From CAZEMR01 sp964513465 (GTDB taxonomy: Bacteria > Bacteroidota > Ignavibacteria > Kapaibacteriales > UBA2268): a DNA stretch of 62,651 nucleotides. The notes beneath the pieces were generated by a model. That model was not told the DNA's origin. It made no database searches and worked only from the letters and a program-made list of their open reading frames with translations. Within the stretch, counting starts at the first letter, position 1; the number at the start of each line of letters is the position of its first letter. Where the stretch lies: assembly GCA_964513465.1 (NCBI GenBank), contig CAZEMR010000010.1, positions 1 through 62,651 on the forward strand. The letters run 5' to 3'. Shown one piece after another: positions 44,286 to 52,291 of this stretch. The translations under genes were made by a program, and so were the position numbers.

Positions 44286-45668
44286 ATGTACGACGATGCC
44301 AAAACGCAGAATAAACTCGTAGCTCAAGTTAAGCCAAAGTACCGTTCTTATACTTTGCAAAACTTCAAGACACTGCCCCAGTTCCGGGAGAACTTCACCG
44401 ACGAGCAGCTTTTCGAAATGGAAGTGGTGGGGCACGTCCTTCCGTTTAAATCAAATAATTATTATGTCGAAGAAATAATCGACTGGAATAAAGCACCAGA
44501 CGACCCGCTGTTCCATCTTACATTCCCAAGCCGCGATATGCTGCTGCCACATCATTACGACAAGATGGAGTCAGCGATCAAAGCCGGACTGCCAAAAGAA
44601 CAGATTCGCGAAATCGCAAACAAAATACGTATGGATCTGAATCCCCATCCCGCCGGGCAGATCGATTATAATATTCCGGTGCTGAACGAGGAAGTCAAGC
44701 TCGACGGTATGCAGCACAAATACCGCGAGACTATGCTGTTTTTCCCCAAGCAGGGGCAGACATGCCACGCGTACTGCACATTCTGCTTCCGATGGCCGCA
44801 GTTTGTCGGACTCGACGATCTTAAATTTGCAACCAAGGACATCGAGCTCGTTATCAAATACCTGCGCGAGAGTCCCAACGTCAGCGATGTGCTGTTCACC
44901 GGCGGCGACCCGATGGTAATGAGCGGCAAAATTTTATCAAATTATATAAATGCGCTGCTTGACGCAAACATCCCGACTCTGAAGACAATCCGCATCGGCA
45001 CCAAGGTGCTCTCGTGGTGGCCTTATAAATTCCTGACCGATCCATATGCCGATTCGGTATTGCGCACATTCGAGCGCGTACGCCGATCGGGCAAGCATCT
45101 TGCATTTATGGCCCAGTTCAACCATACTCGCGAGCTTCAGACCGACGCGGTGCGACACGCAATCGACCGCCTGATGAACGCCGGCGTGGTAATCCGCGCG
45201 CAGTCACCCCTATTCCGCCATATTAACGACAGCGCAGAAGTATGGCGCGATATGTGGCGCGAGGAAGTAAGGCTCGGCGTGGTACCCTATTACATGTTCA
45301 TGGCCCGCGACACCGGCGCCCATCACTACTTCAGCGTACCGCTCCACGAGGCGTGGAATATTTTCCGCAGCGCCTACAGCCAGGTCAGCGGAGTTGGCCG
45401 AACCGCCCGCGGACCCGTTATGTCGGCAGCGCCCGGCAAGGTGCAGCTGCTCGGAGTCAGCGAAATCAGAGGCGAAAAAGTATTCGTATTGCGATTCATT
45501 CAGGGCCGCAATCCAGAATGGGCCGACGTCCCATTCTTTGCGGAATACGACGAAAGCGCACACTGGCTGAACGATCTCCGGCCCGCATTCGGCGAGGAAA
45601 AATTCTTCTACGAAGACGAGCTGACCGAGATTTATCGAGAGAAATCGGAACTACTCGCAAAGTTTTAA
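44286..45668 (+). CDS. KamA-family radical SAM enzyme (lysine 2,3-aminomutase-like)
   Basis: 460 residues from ATG 44286, preceded by a textbook AGGAGGT site 6 nt upstream; a frame beginning at 44268 is less likely. The radical SAM cluster motif is C160-x3-C164-x2-C167 (CHAYCTFCFRWPQF). The middle section (VSDVLFTGGDPMVMSG) holds the GGD-like SAM contact. Near residue 385 SAAPGKVQLLG could provide the PLP lysine that classical lysine 2,3-aminomutases carry in a related APGG.GK context. Several residues around the cysteines (FRWPQF where the classical enzyme has TRRRF) and the C-terminus differ, so the substrate is open. Neighbours give no pathway hint. A terminator follows. Confidence 0.85.
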   Translation: MYDDAKTQNKLVAQVKPKYRSYTLQNFKTLPQFRENFTDEQLFEMEVVGHVLPFKSNNYYVEEIIDWNKAPDDPLFHLTFPSRDMLLPHHYDKMESAIKAGLPKEQIREIANKIRMDLNPHPAGQIDYNIPVLNEEVKLDGMQHKYRETMLFFPKQGQTCHAYCTFCFRWPQFVGLDDLKFATKDIELVIKYLRESPNVSDVLFTGGDPMVMSGKILSNYINALLDANIPTLKTIRIGTKVLSWWPYKFLTDPYADSVLRTFERVRRSGKHLAFMAQFNHTRELQTDAVRHAIDRLMNAGVVIRAQSPLFRHINDSAEVWRDMWREEVRLGVVPYYMFMARDTGAHHYFSVPLHEAWNIFRSAYSQVSGVGRTARGPVMSAAPGKVQLLGVSEIRGEKVFVLRFIQGRNPEWADVPFFAEYDESAHWLNDLRPAFGEEKFFYEDELTEIYREKSELLAKF

Positions 45669-45677
45669 TCGAAACGA

Positions 45678-45705
45678 GGCTGCTCATACGGGCAGCCTTT
45701 TTTTT
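45678..45705 (+). terminator. Rho-independent terminator after the KamA-type gene
   Basis: GGCTGC / GCAGCC stem with an 8-nt loop, followed by eight T. It starts 10 bp after the stop codon and separates the gene from the photolyase. Confidence 0.88.
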
Positions 45706-45725
45706 GTGAATTAATTCTATTAAAA

Positions 45726-46994
45726 ATGAATAATGCCATATTCTGGTTCCGCCGCGATCTGCGGCTCGAAGACAACCGCGCGTTTCATGAAGCACTTGCA
45801 GCGGGCGCCGGGGGCATCCCTCTATATATATATGAACCTGAGCCCGGTCTTACGCTGAACGCAAGGCAGAAGGAATACGCAGACTCCGCGCTGGCCGCAA
45901 TCGACCGGCAATTACGGCAGGCCGGATCGGGGCTGCGGATAGAAGATGGTCCAGCCCCGGCGGTATTCGAAAGACTTGTCGCGGAAATGAATATCGAGTC
46001 GGTTTATGCGAATGAGATATACGAACCGGCAGCAATCCAAAGAGATGAGCGCATTGCTAAGATGCTGGAAGATAAGGGGATCGGACTTAAATTATTTCCC
46101 GATCGGGTTTATTTCGCGAAGGATGAGATACTGAAAGCGGATGGCTCGCCCTACCGCGTATTTACAGCGTATAAGAAAAAGTGGCTGGAGAAATTCGCAG
46201 GCTTCGCAATTCCGGAATATAATACCCAGGAATTATTTAATAATTTAAAAAAAATTGACCAACCGAGTAATTCCGATTTTCAAAATATTAATTTTAATTC
46301 GATTGCGGATTTAAATCCTGATATTATAAAGAATTATGATAATAATAAGGACTATCCGGCAATCGATGGCACTACGCGCGCCGGGGCCGATCTTGCGCTC
46401 GGCACTCTGAGCGTACGCAGGCTGGTGCGAATCGGAGCGGAGCTTAATCAAAAATGGCTCGATCAGCTTATCTGGCGCGATTTTTTTAATATGATAATGT
46501 ATCAGCACCCGGAATCGGCCGGACGGAATTTCAATAGCAAATACGACGCAATCGAATGGTTGAACAATCCGGATGACCTCGGCCGCTGGAAGGCCGGCGA
46601 AACCGGCTATCCGCTAATTGATGCTGCCATGCGAGAGCTGAGCGAGACGGGCTGGATGAACAATCGCCTCAGGATGCTGACGGCGGGATTTCTGACAAAG
46701 AATTTGCTGACCGACTGGCGCTATGGCGCGGAGCACTTCTCAGCAGAGCTGATTGACCACGACGCGCCGTTGAATATTGGCAACTGGCAGTGGGCGGCCG
46801 GCACCGGCTGCGATGCTGCGCCCTATTTCCGGATATTCAATCCGATGATTCAGCGAAAAAAATTCGATCCGGAAAATATATATATTCGTCGCTGGTTGAG
46901 CGAACGCGAAATTGCCAATCCGCGCCGGATAGTTGACTGGGCGGAATCCCGCCGCAGGGCGATTGCGGCATATCAGAGGGCGCTTTCCACCTGA
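45726..46994 (+). CDS. Deoxyribodipyrimidine photolyase (class I type)
   Basis: 422 residues, somewhat shorter than E. coli PhrB (472). Repairs cyclobutane dimers with blue light. N-terminal alpha/beta antenna domain opens AIFWFRRDLRLEDNRAF; the FAD domain has NRLRMLTAGFLTKNLLTDWRYG, DHDAPLNIGNWQWAAGTGCDAAPYFRIFNP and the final helix. Conserved Trp of the electron-transfer path are seen in the WQW region. Residues about 180-220 are an Asn-rich low-complexity linker (FQNINFNSIADLNPDIIKNYDNN). It overlaps the converging kinase gene by 22 bp. A cryptochrome role cannot be excluded, but the photolyase-type motifs favour repair. Confidence 0.93.
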   Translation: MNNAIFWFRRDLRLEDNRAFHEALAAGAGGIPLYIYEPEPGLTLNARQKEYADSALAAIDRQLRQAGSGLRIEDGPAPAVFERLVAEMNIESVYANEIYEPAAIQRDERIAKMLEDKGIGLKLFPDRVYFAKDEILKADGSPYRVFTAYKKKWLEKFAGFAIPEYNTQELFNNLKKIDQPSNSDFQNINFNSIADLNPDIIKNYDNNKDYPAIDGTTRAGADLALGTLSVRRLVRIGAELNQKWLDQLIWRDFFNMIMYQHPESAGRNFNSKYDAIEWLNNPDDLGRWKAGETGYPLIDAAMRELSETGWMNNRLRMLTAGFLTKNLLTDWRYGAEHFSAELIDHDAPLNIGNWQWAAGTGCDAAPYFRIFNPMIQRKKFDPENIYIRRWLSEREIANPRRIVDWAESRRRAIAAYQRALST

Positions 46995-48727
46995 TCCGGG
47001 GCTTTGGCGGCGGGCAGCAGGAAGCAGAACCGGCTGCCGACTCCGAGGATGCTTTCGGCGAAAACGCGGCCGCGGTTGAGTTCGATAAATTCCTTGCAGA
47101 GCGCCAGACCCAGCCCCGTACCCGATTCAAGGTCGGTGCCCGGAGTGGTGAACTGCACTCCCGGCCTGAATATTTTTTTCAGATTCGAAGGCGAAATTCC
47201 GACTCCGTTATCGATTACGCAAAGCTCGATGGAGTCCTCAGCCAGCCGGGCCTCGATAGTTACCCGTCCAAGCTCGGGGGTGAATTTAATCGCATTGCTC
47301 AGGTAATTGCGCACCACGGTGTCGATCATATTGCGGTCGGCGAGCACATAGGTACTCTCGGCAATCCCCGACACCAGAGAGATGGATTTTCTGGCGGCGG
47401 CAGCCTCGATAAGCTCGATATTATTTTCGATAACTTCCCTGAGATCGAAAATTTCCGCTTCGATGCGCATACGGCCGCTCTGGGCGCGCTCCCACTGCAG
47501 CAGATCATCCAGCAGCGACGAAAGCCGACGTGCCGAGCGGAATATCGTGCGTGCCTTTTGGGTAATATCCTGCTCCGTCATTTTGTGTTGATATGTAGTG
47601 ATAATGTCGGCCGCCGAGAGAATTGCCTGCAACGGATTCTTCAGGTCGTGCGCGATTATCGAGAAGAATTTGTTCTTGGCTATATTAGCTTCGTGCAGCT
47701 TCTCCTGCGATTCGATCAGCTTTTCGTTCAGGGCATATAATTTATGGGAATCGTTAAGAATATTTCGCCGCGATAGCTCCAGCTCGGTATTGGTTTCTGC
47801 CAGCTCGCGTGCCATTTCGGAATTTTTCTCGTTTTCGATTTTCAGCTGCTGAAGCGCATCGCTCAGCTCGGCGGTGCGTTCGGCCACGAGCTGTTCGAGA
47901 TTTTTATTCAACTGAGTGATTTTTTTGCGGTTTTCGACGTCCTCGCTGATGTCGCGGTCGATACCGACGATGGCCATCGGCCGTCCGTTCTCGTCTTCTA
48001 CCAGCGATAAAGTGGTCTCGCTCCAAAGCGTACTACCGGATTTAGTTTTTTCGAGAATTTCGCCGAACCAGAATCCCTTATTGATTGTCTCCTCGATCCT
48101 CGACAGGCGATGCTTCATGTCTTCTTCGTTCAGCGATAGCGAAATGTGGCGTCCGAGGGCTTCCTGGGCCGTATAGCCGTACATTTTTTCGGCCCCCGCA
48201 CCCCAATAAAGGATAGTGCCCTTCAGGTCGGTTGCGATTACCGCTTCGCGGACGCTATCGAGCATTTTAGCCTGGAAATGCACCATCCGGGTGCGGTCTT
48301 CGACGATTTTTTCGAGCTGCTTTTTATAACGGATATTTTCTTCGATTAAGCGGGCTTTTTCGAGGGCTTTTTCGATTGCGAATTCCAGCGCGGACATGTC
48401 GGCAATCGGCTTTGTGATATAATCCCATGCCCCGAGCCGCAGCGCCTCGATTGCATAATCCAGGCTGCCGGCTCCGGAAATAATTATAACCGGCAGGTTG
48501 GGATATTTTTCGTTAATAATTCCGAGGGCCTCGAGACCGCTCAGGCCGGGCATGTGCAAATCGAGCAATACCGCGCCGAAATCGTCGGTTTCGAGCATAA
48601 GCAGTCCGGCAGTGGCTTCGTCGGCTTCGGCGACATTATAGCCGGAGTCTTCGAGGTAGTCCCGAACCGTCCGGCGGATCATATATTCGTCATCTATTAT
48701 AAGAATGCGTGATTGGTCGGATTTCAT
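46973..48727 (-). CDS. Receiver-PAS-histidine kinase hybrid
   Basis: 584 residues, soluble. Receiver about 5-120 with D56 (VLLDLHMPGL), then a coiled linker, a PAS domain about 155-270 (MLDSVREAVIATDLKGTILYWGAGAEKMYG) with PAC, a long coiled coil about 275-350, HisKA with SIIAHDLKNPLQ (His near 359), and an intact HATPase_c: N-box NYLSNAIKF, G1 DNGVGI, G2 GTGLGLA. It can thus be phosphorylated on the receiver and also phosphorylate partners. It overlaps the photolyase gene's end by 22 bp. It is the third gene of a run: sensor kinase with PocR, receiver, then this protein, 6 bp after the receiver's stop. Confidence 0.93.
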   Translation of the reverse strand: MKSDQSRILIIDDEYMIRRTVRDYLEDSGYNVAEADEATAGLLMLETDDFGAVLLDLHMPGLSGLEALGIINEKYPNLPVIIISGAGSLDYAIEALRLGAWDYITKPIADMSALEFAIEKALEKARLIEENIRYKKQLEKIVEDRTRMVHFQAKMLDSVREAVIATDLKGTILYWGAGAEKMYGYTAQEALGRHISLSLNEEDMKHRLSRIEETINKGFWFGEILEKTKSGSTLWSETTLSLVEDENGRPMAIVGIDRDISEDVENRKKITQLNKNLEQLVAERTAELSDALQQLKIENEKNSEMARELAETNTELELSRRNILNDSHKLYALNEKLIESQEKLHEANIAKNKFFSIIAHDLKNPLQAILSAADIITTYQHKMTEQDITQKARTIFRSARRLSSLLDDLLQWERAQSGRMRIEAEIFDLREVIENNIELIEAAAARKSISLVSGIAESTYVLADRNMIDTVVRNYLSNAIKFTPELGRVTIEARLAEDSIELCVIDNGVGISPSNLKKIFRPGVQFTTPGTDLESGTGLGLALCKEFIELNRGRVFAESILGVGSRFCFLLPAAKAPDQVESAL

Positions 48728-48733
48728 ATCTAT

Positions 48734-49114
48734 TTAATGCTTGTCTGAATGTTTTAAAATTGCTTCTGTAAAAATGCTCATATCATAAATCGGTTTATAA
48801 ATTATCTGCTTCGGGGTAATGCCCATTTCGACCATCTCGGGCGATAGCTGGTAATCGCTCGATCCGGTGTGAATGAGTATAAAAATCTCATTTGCCAAAT
48901 CCCGCGATTCAATAATAAAATCGTTCCCGTTCATTCCGGGCAGCCGAAGGTCGACTATAGCCACATGGTATTTGTTGCCGTTTTTGATTGCTTCGAGGGC
49001 CTGTTCGCCGCTTGAAAAAGTATCCACCCGGAAGCCTTCGTCCTCGAGATAATCCGCCAGATTGCTCCGAAGCATTTCCTCGTCGTCGATTATCATCACT
49101 TTGATTTCGTTCAT
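48734..49114 (-). CDS. Single-domain response regulator
   Basis: 126 residues, receiver only. Acidic residues D10-D11-E12 in VMIIDDEEM, phospho-acceptor D55 in AIVDLRLPG, Thr83 and Lys107 in IIYKPIY. The start codon overlaps the stop of the PocR-type kinase (ATGA, 49111-49114), and the next gene begins 6 bp after its stop, so all three are translated from one message. The C-terminal part (QLSPEMVEMGITPKQ) is slightly unusual but within receiver range. It probably carries phosphate between the two kinases or signals by protein contact. Confidence 0.93.
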   Translation of the reverse strand: MNEIKVMIIDDEEMLRSNLADYLEDEGFRVDTFSSGEQALEAIKNGNKYHVAIVDLRLPGMNGNDFIIESRDLANEIFILIHTGSSDYQLSPEMVEMGITPKQIIYKPIYDMSIFTEAILKHSDKH

Positions 49115-52104
49115 GCTGTTGTCCTTCGGGATGTGGGAATTTCGATAACAAATTTCGTACCCTTGCCCGGTCGGCTTTCCAGTTTTATATCGCCTTTGTG
49201 ATTATTTTTAATAATAAAGTATGAAACCGACAGCCCCAGCCCGGTGCCTGCGGATACCCCCTTGGTGGTAAAGAACGGCTCGAATGCCCGGCGCCGGGTC
49301 TCGATCTCCATGCCCGGGCCATTGTCCTCGACTTCGATAATCGCGTTGTAGTTGCGATGGTAGGTGCGTATATATATAGTGGGCGTCTCGATGGGCGTTT
49401 CGGATTCGGAAAGCGCCTGAGCCGCATTTTTCAGCAGATTGAATATAACCTGTTCGATTTCGGTAGCGGTAACCGGCACTTTCGGCATATTGTCCCCAAA
49501 ATCCCGAACGATGCGGATTTTCTTGAAGTCGTATTTTTTCTTCAGGTCATAATCGTTTTGGGCAAGTTCGAGCGAACTATCCAGAAGCTGATTAATATCG
49601 GTTGGGGCCAATTTGGACTCGCTGCGCCGGCTGAAATTGAGCATATTCTGGACTATCCGGGCCGCGCGGGTGCCTGCGTCCTGAATGCCTCCGATATACT
49701 GGAATACATTGCGGCGCTCGAGGTAGATTTCGAGCTTTTCGAGGTCTATTCCGCATTCGGCAGCCACAGCCTGGTTTTTGGTCAGATTGGGCATCAGCCG
49801 TCGGGTGGTATTCTGGATTCCCTGCAGTATTACGCCAAGCGGATTGTTGATTTCGTGCGCCATACCTGCGGCCAGGCCTCCGACGCTCATCATCTTTTCT
49901 GTCTGGATCATGATTTCGCGCATCATTACCCTTTCGGTGACGTCGTCGATCCGGAGCACTGCGCCGCCTTCGCCCTCGTTTACCAGTGGAGATATGGTTA
50001 TATCGAGGAATTTGCGCGAATTATTCAGATTGAATTCAATAGCCTCGCGCACCAGCGGCCGGCTACCGGCGATAGCCTTTTCGATATCGGCAATAAAATC
50101 CGAAAATCGTGGCAGCGCCTCGGATATATGGAGGCCAATGGCAACGCTGTCGTTAAAAAGTGCGGTCGATTGATTGTTGTGATGAGTTATAATCAGATGT
50201 TTGTCCACGCCAATGATTGAGCTGGGCAATGAATTCAGAATATTATCCAGATAATTCCGCGTGCTCCGCAGCTCGGATTCGGCCGATTCGCGGCGGACGA
50301 TCTCGCGGGCCTGCTGGATATTCTGGACTGCCTGGTTCGACAGAAGGGTGGCCAGAAGATATAGCGCATGGGCAATTTTTTCGAATTCGCTGTGACTCAT
50401 GCGTGGTACTTCATTCATCGCGTCGGCGAATATTTTGCGATCGACACCAATTTCGTCTGCGTATTCGAGCATTTTCACTTCGTCGAAATCCTTATCGATC
50501 ACCTGGCCGATCAGCCAGTTGGCTACGTGCTTATCGCCAGCGTAGATGCCGGCTCCGCCGTCTATCAGCCCGCCGCTCAGGCAGTTGCTTACTATAGCGC
50601 TGTCTTTGCCGCCGCGTCCTATCACAGAGTCGGAAAATTTACAATTTTCCAGTCCCTTTTCGGTATTTCGGATAATTTCGCTGCAAAGCCTGCAGAAATT
50701 GCTCGGCCGGGTCAGCGGGGTGCCGTCGGGCCGGGTGACAATGCTTGCCACTCCGGTGGCGTGGGAGAATGCGTCCTGCAGCCTCTGAATATCCTCCATA
50801 TCGAAGAGGTGATTGATATCCACATCCGAAAGATCGCCGATCGGGCTGGTCAGCGCCAGCACCCGTTTCCGCAGTGCGTTCTCGAGCTCTTTCTGGCGGC
50901 TGATGTCGGAGTGGGTGCCTACCATCCGGGTCGGGCGGCCCGCATCGTCGTATTCGATAATCTGACCTTTGGCGAGTATCCAGACGGGTGAGCCGTTTTT
51001 ATGCATTAACCGGAATTCTATGGCATAATCGCTACCGGTGCGGATTGCTTCCTGTACTTTTGATTCCGTGTCTTCAGCATCGTCCGGATGCAAAAGGCTT
51101 CGCCATGTTTCGTAATTCTGTGGAAATATATATGGCTCATATCCGAGCATTTCGTACCACCGGGGCGAGAAGTATGCTTCGCCGCTGCGCGGATCGAAAT
51201 CCCAGAATGCGTCGTTGGTGGCTTCGAACACCAGGCGCAGCCGTTCTTCGCTTGCTCGGAGAGCTTCCTCGGCCTTGCGCTTGGCGGTGATATCCTGCAG
51301 AAGGCAGTGAGTACGCAGGAAACTGCCCTCCGGATTGTAGCTGATTTTGCCATTGAATACTACATTTTTTATACTTCCATCGCCGGCAATCATTTCGAAA
51401 TGGATATTATGCACTTCGCCGATCTCTTTAAACCGTGGGAATGCGCTTACGAATTTTGCGCGGGATGCGGGCACAAGAAAATCGCCGAACCATTTGCCGA
51501 TTATTTCATCTCGCTCATAGCCAAGAGTCTCGCACCATACGGAATTAATCTCGAGAAAGCGGCCATTGACATCGAGCGACTGATAGCCCGTAGCCAGATT
51601 TTCGTATAGCGACCGGAAGCGTTCTTCGTTTGCATAAAATTGCTTTTCGATTTGCTTCAGACTGCTGGTATCGAAGGCTATGCCGGCCACTCCGATTACG
51701 TTTTCGTTTTCGTCGTACAAAGGCTCGAGCTGTACCTGGAAAAAAATGCCGGATTGACCGGATTCGTATTCGATATGCTCGCCTCTTAATACTTTTTCGT
51801 GGTTGACAATAAGGGGGATATCCGAATTCTCCGGCCCGATTATATCATAGAGCGTCTTTCCGGGAATTTCTTCCGTAGGTATATTAAAAATTCTGAGCCC
51901 GTTGCCGTAAGCTCTGACCAGGCGCAGCTCGGTATCGACCACCCATATTATACCAGGGAATTTGTTTTCGAACAGCTCCATCAGCCCGCCAATATTGCTT
52001 ATGCCTGGCGCAGAACGCAGGCTTTCGATTTCCTGTCGCAATATGCGGTTCTCGAGCTTCAGACGCTCGACTTCGGCAACTGATAATTTTACTTTGGCGC
52101 TCAT
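49111..52104 (-). CDS. Multi-PAS histidine kinase with a PocR sensory domain
   Basis: 997 residues, no membrane segment. Order: a coiled coil about 5-40; PAS1 about 45-150; PAS2 about 155-280 with PAC; PAS3 about 290-405 (NDAFWDFDPRSGEAYFSPRWYEMLGYEP, followed by HSDIS); PocR domain about 426-595 with the Cys-rich pattern NFCRLC...GLENCKFSD and VSNCLSGG; PAS4 about 605-725; HisKA with LAAGMAHEINNPLG (His near 748); intact HATPase_c with N-box NLLKNAAQ, DNGPGM and GTGLGLS. PocR domains in other proteins bind small hydrocarbon-derived ligands or, by the Cys pattern, possibly a metal or redox centre; which applies here is unknown. First gene of the three-gene operon, transcribed leftward. Confidence 0.93.
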   Translation of the reverse strand: MSAKVKLSVAEVERLKLENRILRQEIESLRSAPGISNIGGLMELFENKFPGIIWVVDTELRLVRAYGNGLRIFNIPTEEIPGKTLYDIIGPENSDIPLIVNHEKVLRGEHIEYESGQSGIFFQVQLEPLYDENENVIGVAGIAFDTSSLKQIEKQFYANEERFRSLYENLATGYQSLDVNGRFLEINSVWCETLGYERDEIIGKWFGDFLVPASRAKFVSAFPRFKEIGEVHNIHFEMIAGDGSIKNVVFNGKISYNPEGSFLRTHCLLQDITAKRKAEEALRASEERLRLVFEATNDAFWDFDPRSGEAYFSPRWYEMLGYEPYIFPQNYETWRSLLHPDDAEDTESKVQEAIRTGSDYAIEFRLMHKNGSPVWILAKGQIIEYDDAGRPTRMVGTHSDISRQKELENALRKRVLALTSPIGDLSDVDINHLFDMEDIQRLQDAFSHATGVASIVTRPDGTPLTRPSNFCRLCSEIIRNTEKGLENCKFSDSVIGRGGKDSAIVSNCLSGGLIDGGAGIYAGDKHVANWLIGQVIDKDFDEVKMLEYADEIGVDRKIFADAMNEVPRMSHSEFEKIAHALYLLATLLSNQAVQNIQQAREIVRRESAESELRSTRNYLDNILNSLPSSIIGVDKHLIITHHNNQSTALFNDSVAIGLHISEALPRFSDFIADIEKAIAGSRPLVREAIEFNLNNSRKFLDITISPLVNEGEGGAVLRIDDVTERVMMREIMIQTEKMMSVGGLAAGMAHEINNPLGVILQGIQNTTRRLMPNLTKNQAVAAECGIDLEKLEIYLERRNVFQYIGGIQDAGTRAARIVQNMLNFSRRSESKLAPTDINQLLDSSLELAQNDYDLKKKYDFKKIRIVRDFGDNMPKVPVTATEIEQVIFNLLKNAAQALSESETPIETPTIYIRTYHRNYNAIIEVEDNGPGMEIETRRRAFEPFFTTKGVSAGTGLGLSVSYFIIKNNHKGDIKLESRPGKGTKFVIEIPTSRRTTA

Positions 52105-52236
52105 AAATGTCTAGCAATATATGTAAGTATGTATGAATTTAAAGAATTTTATAATAATCTACAATTTAAAATAATTCACAGCTTTTGGGTGAACCCCGTC
52201 GGGCAAGTATCCGTGCGGATCGAGAACATTATAAAC

Positions 52237-52270
52237 AAAAAGCCCCCGCATCCATTAGGCGCGGAGGCTT
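52237..52270 (-). terminator. Rho-independent terminator after the subtilase gene
   Basis: AGCCTCCGC / GCGGGGGCT stem (one G-U pair) with an 11-nt loop on the minus strand, followed by TTTTTG. It is 22 bp beyond the stop of the gene ending at 52292 and separates it from the kinase operon. Confidence 0.85.
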
Positions 52271-52291
52271 CGGATTGATTAATCAATTCGA

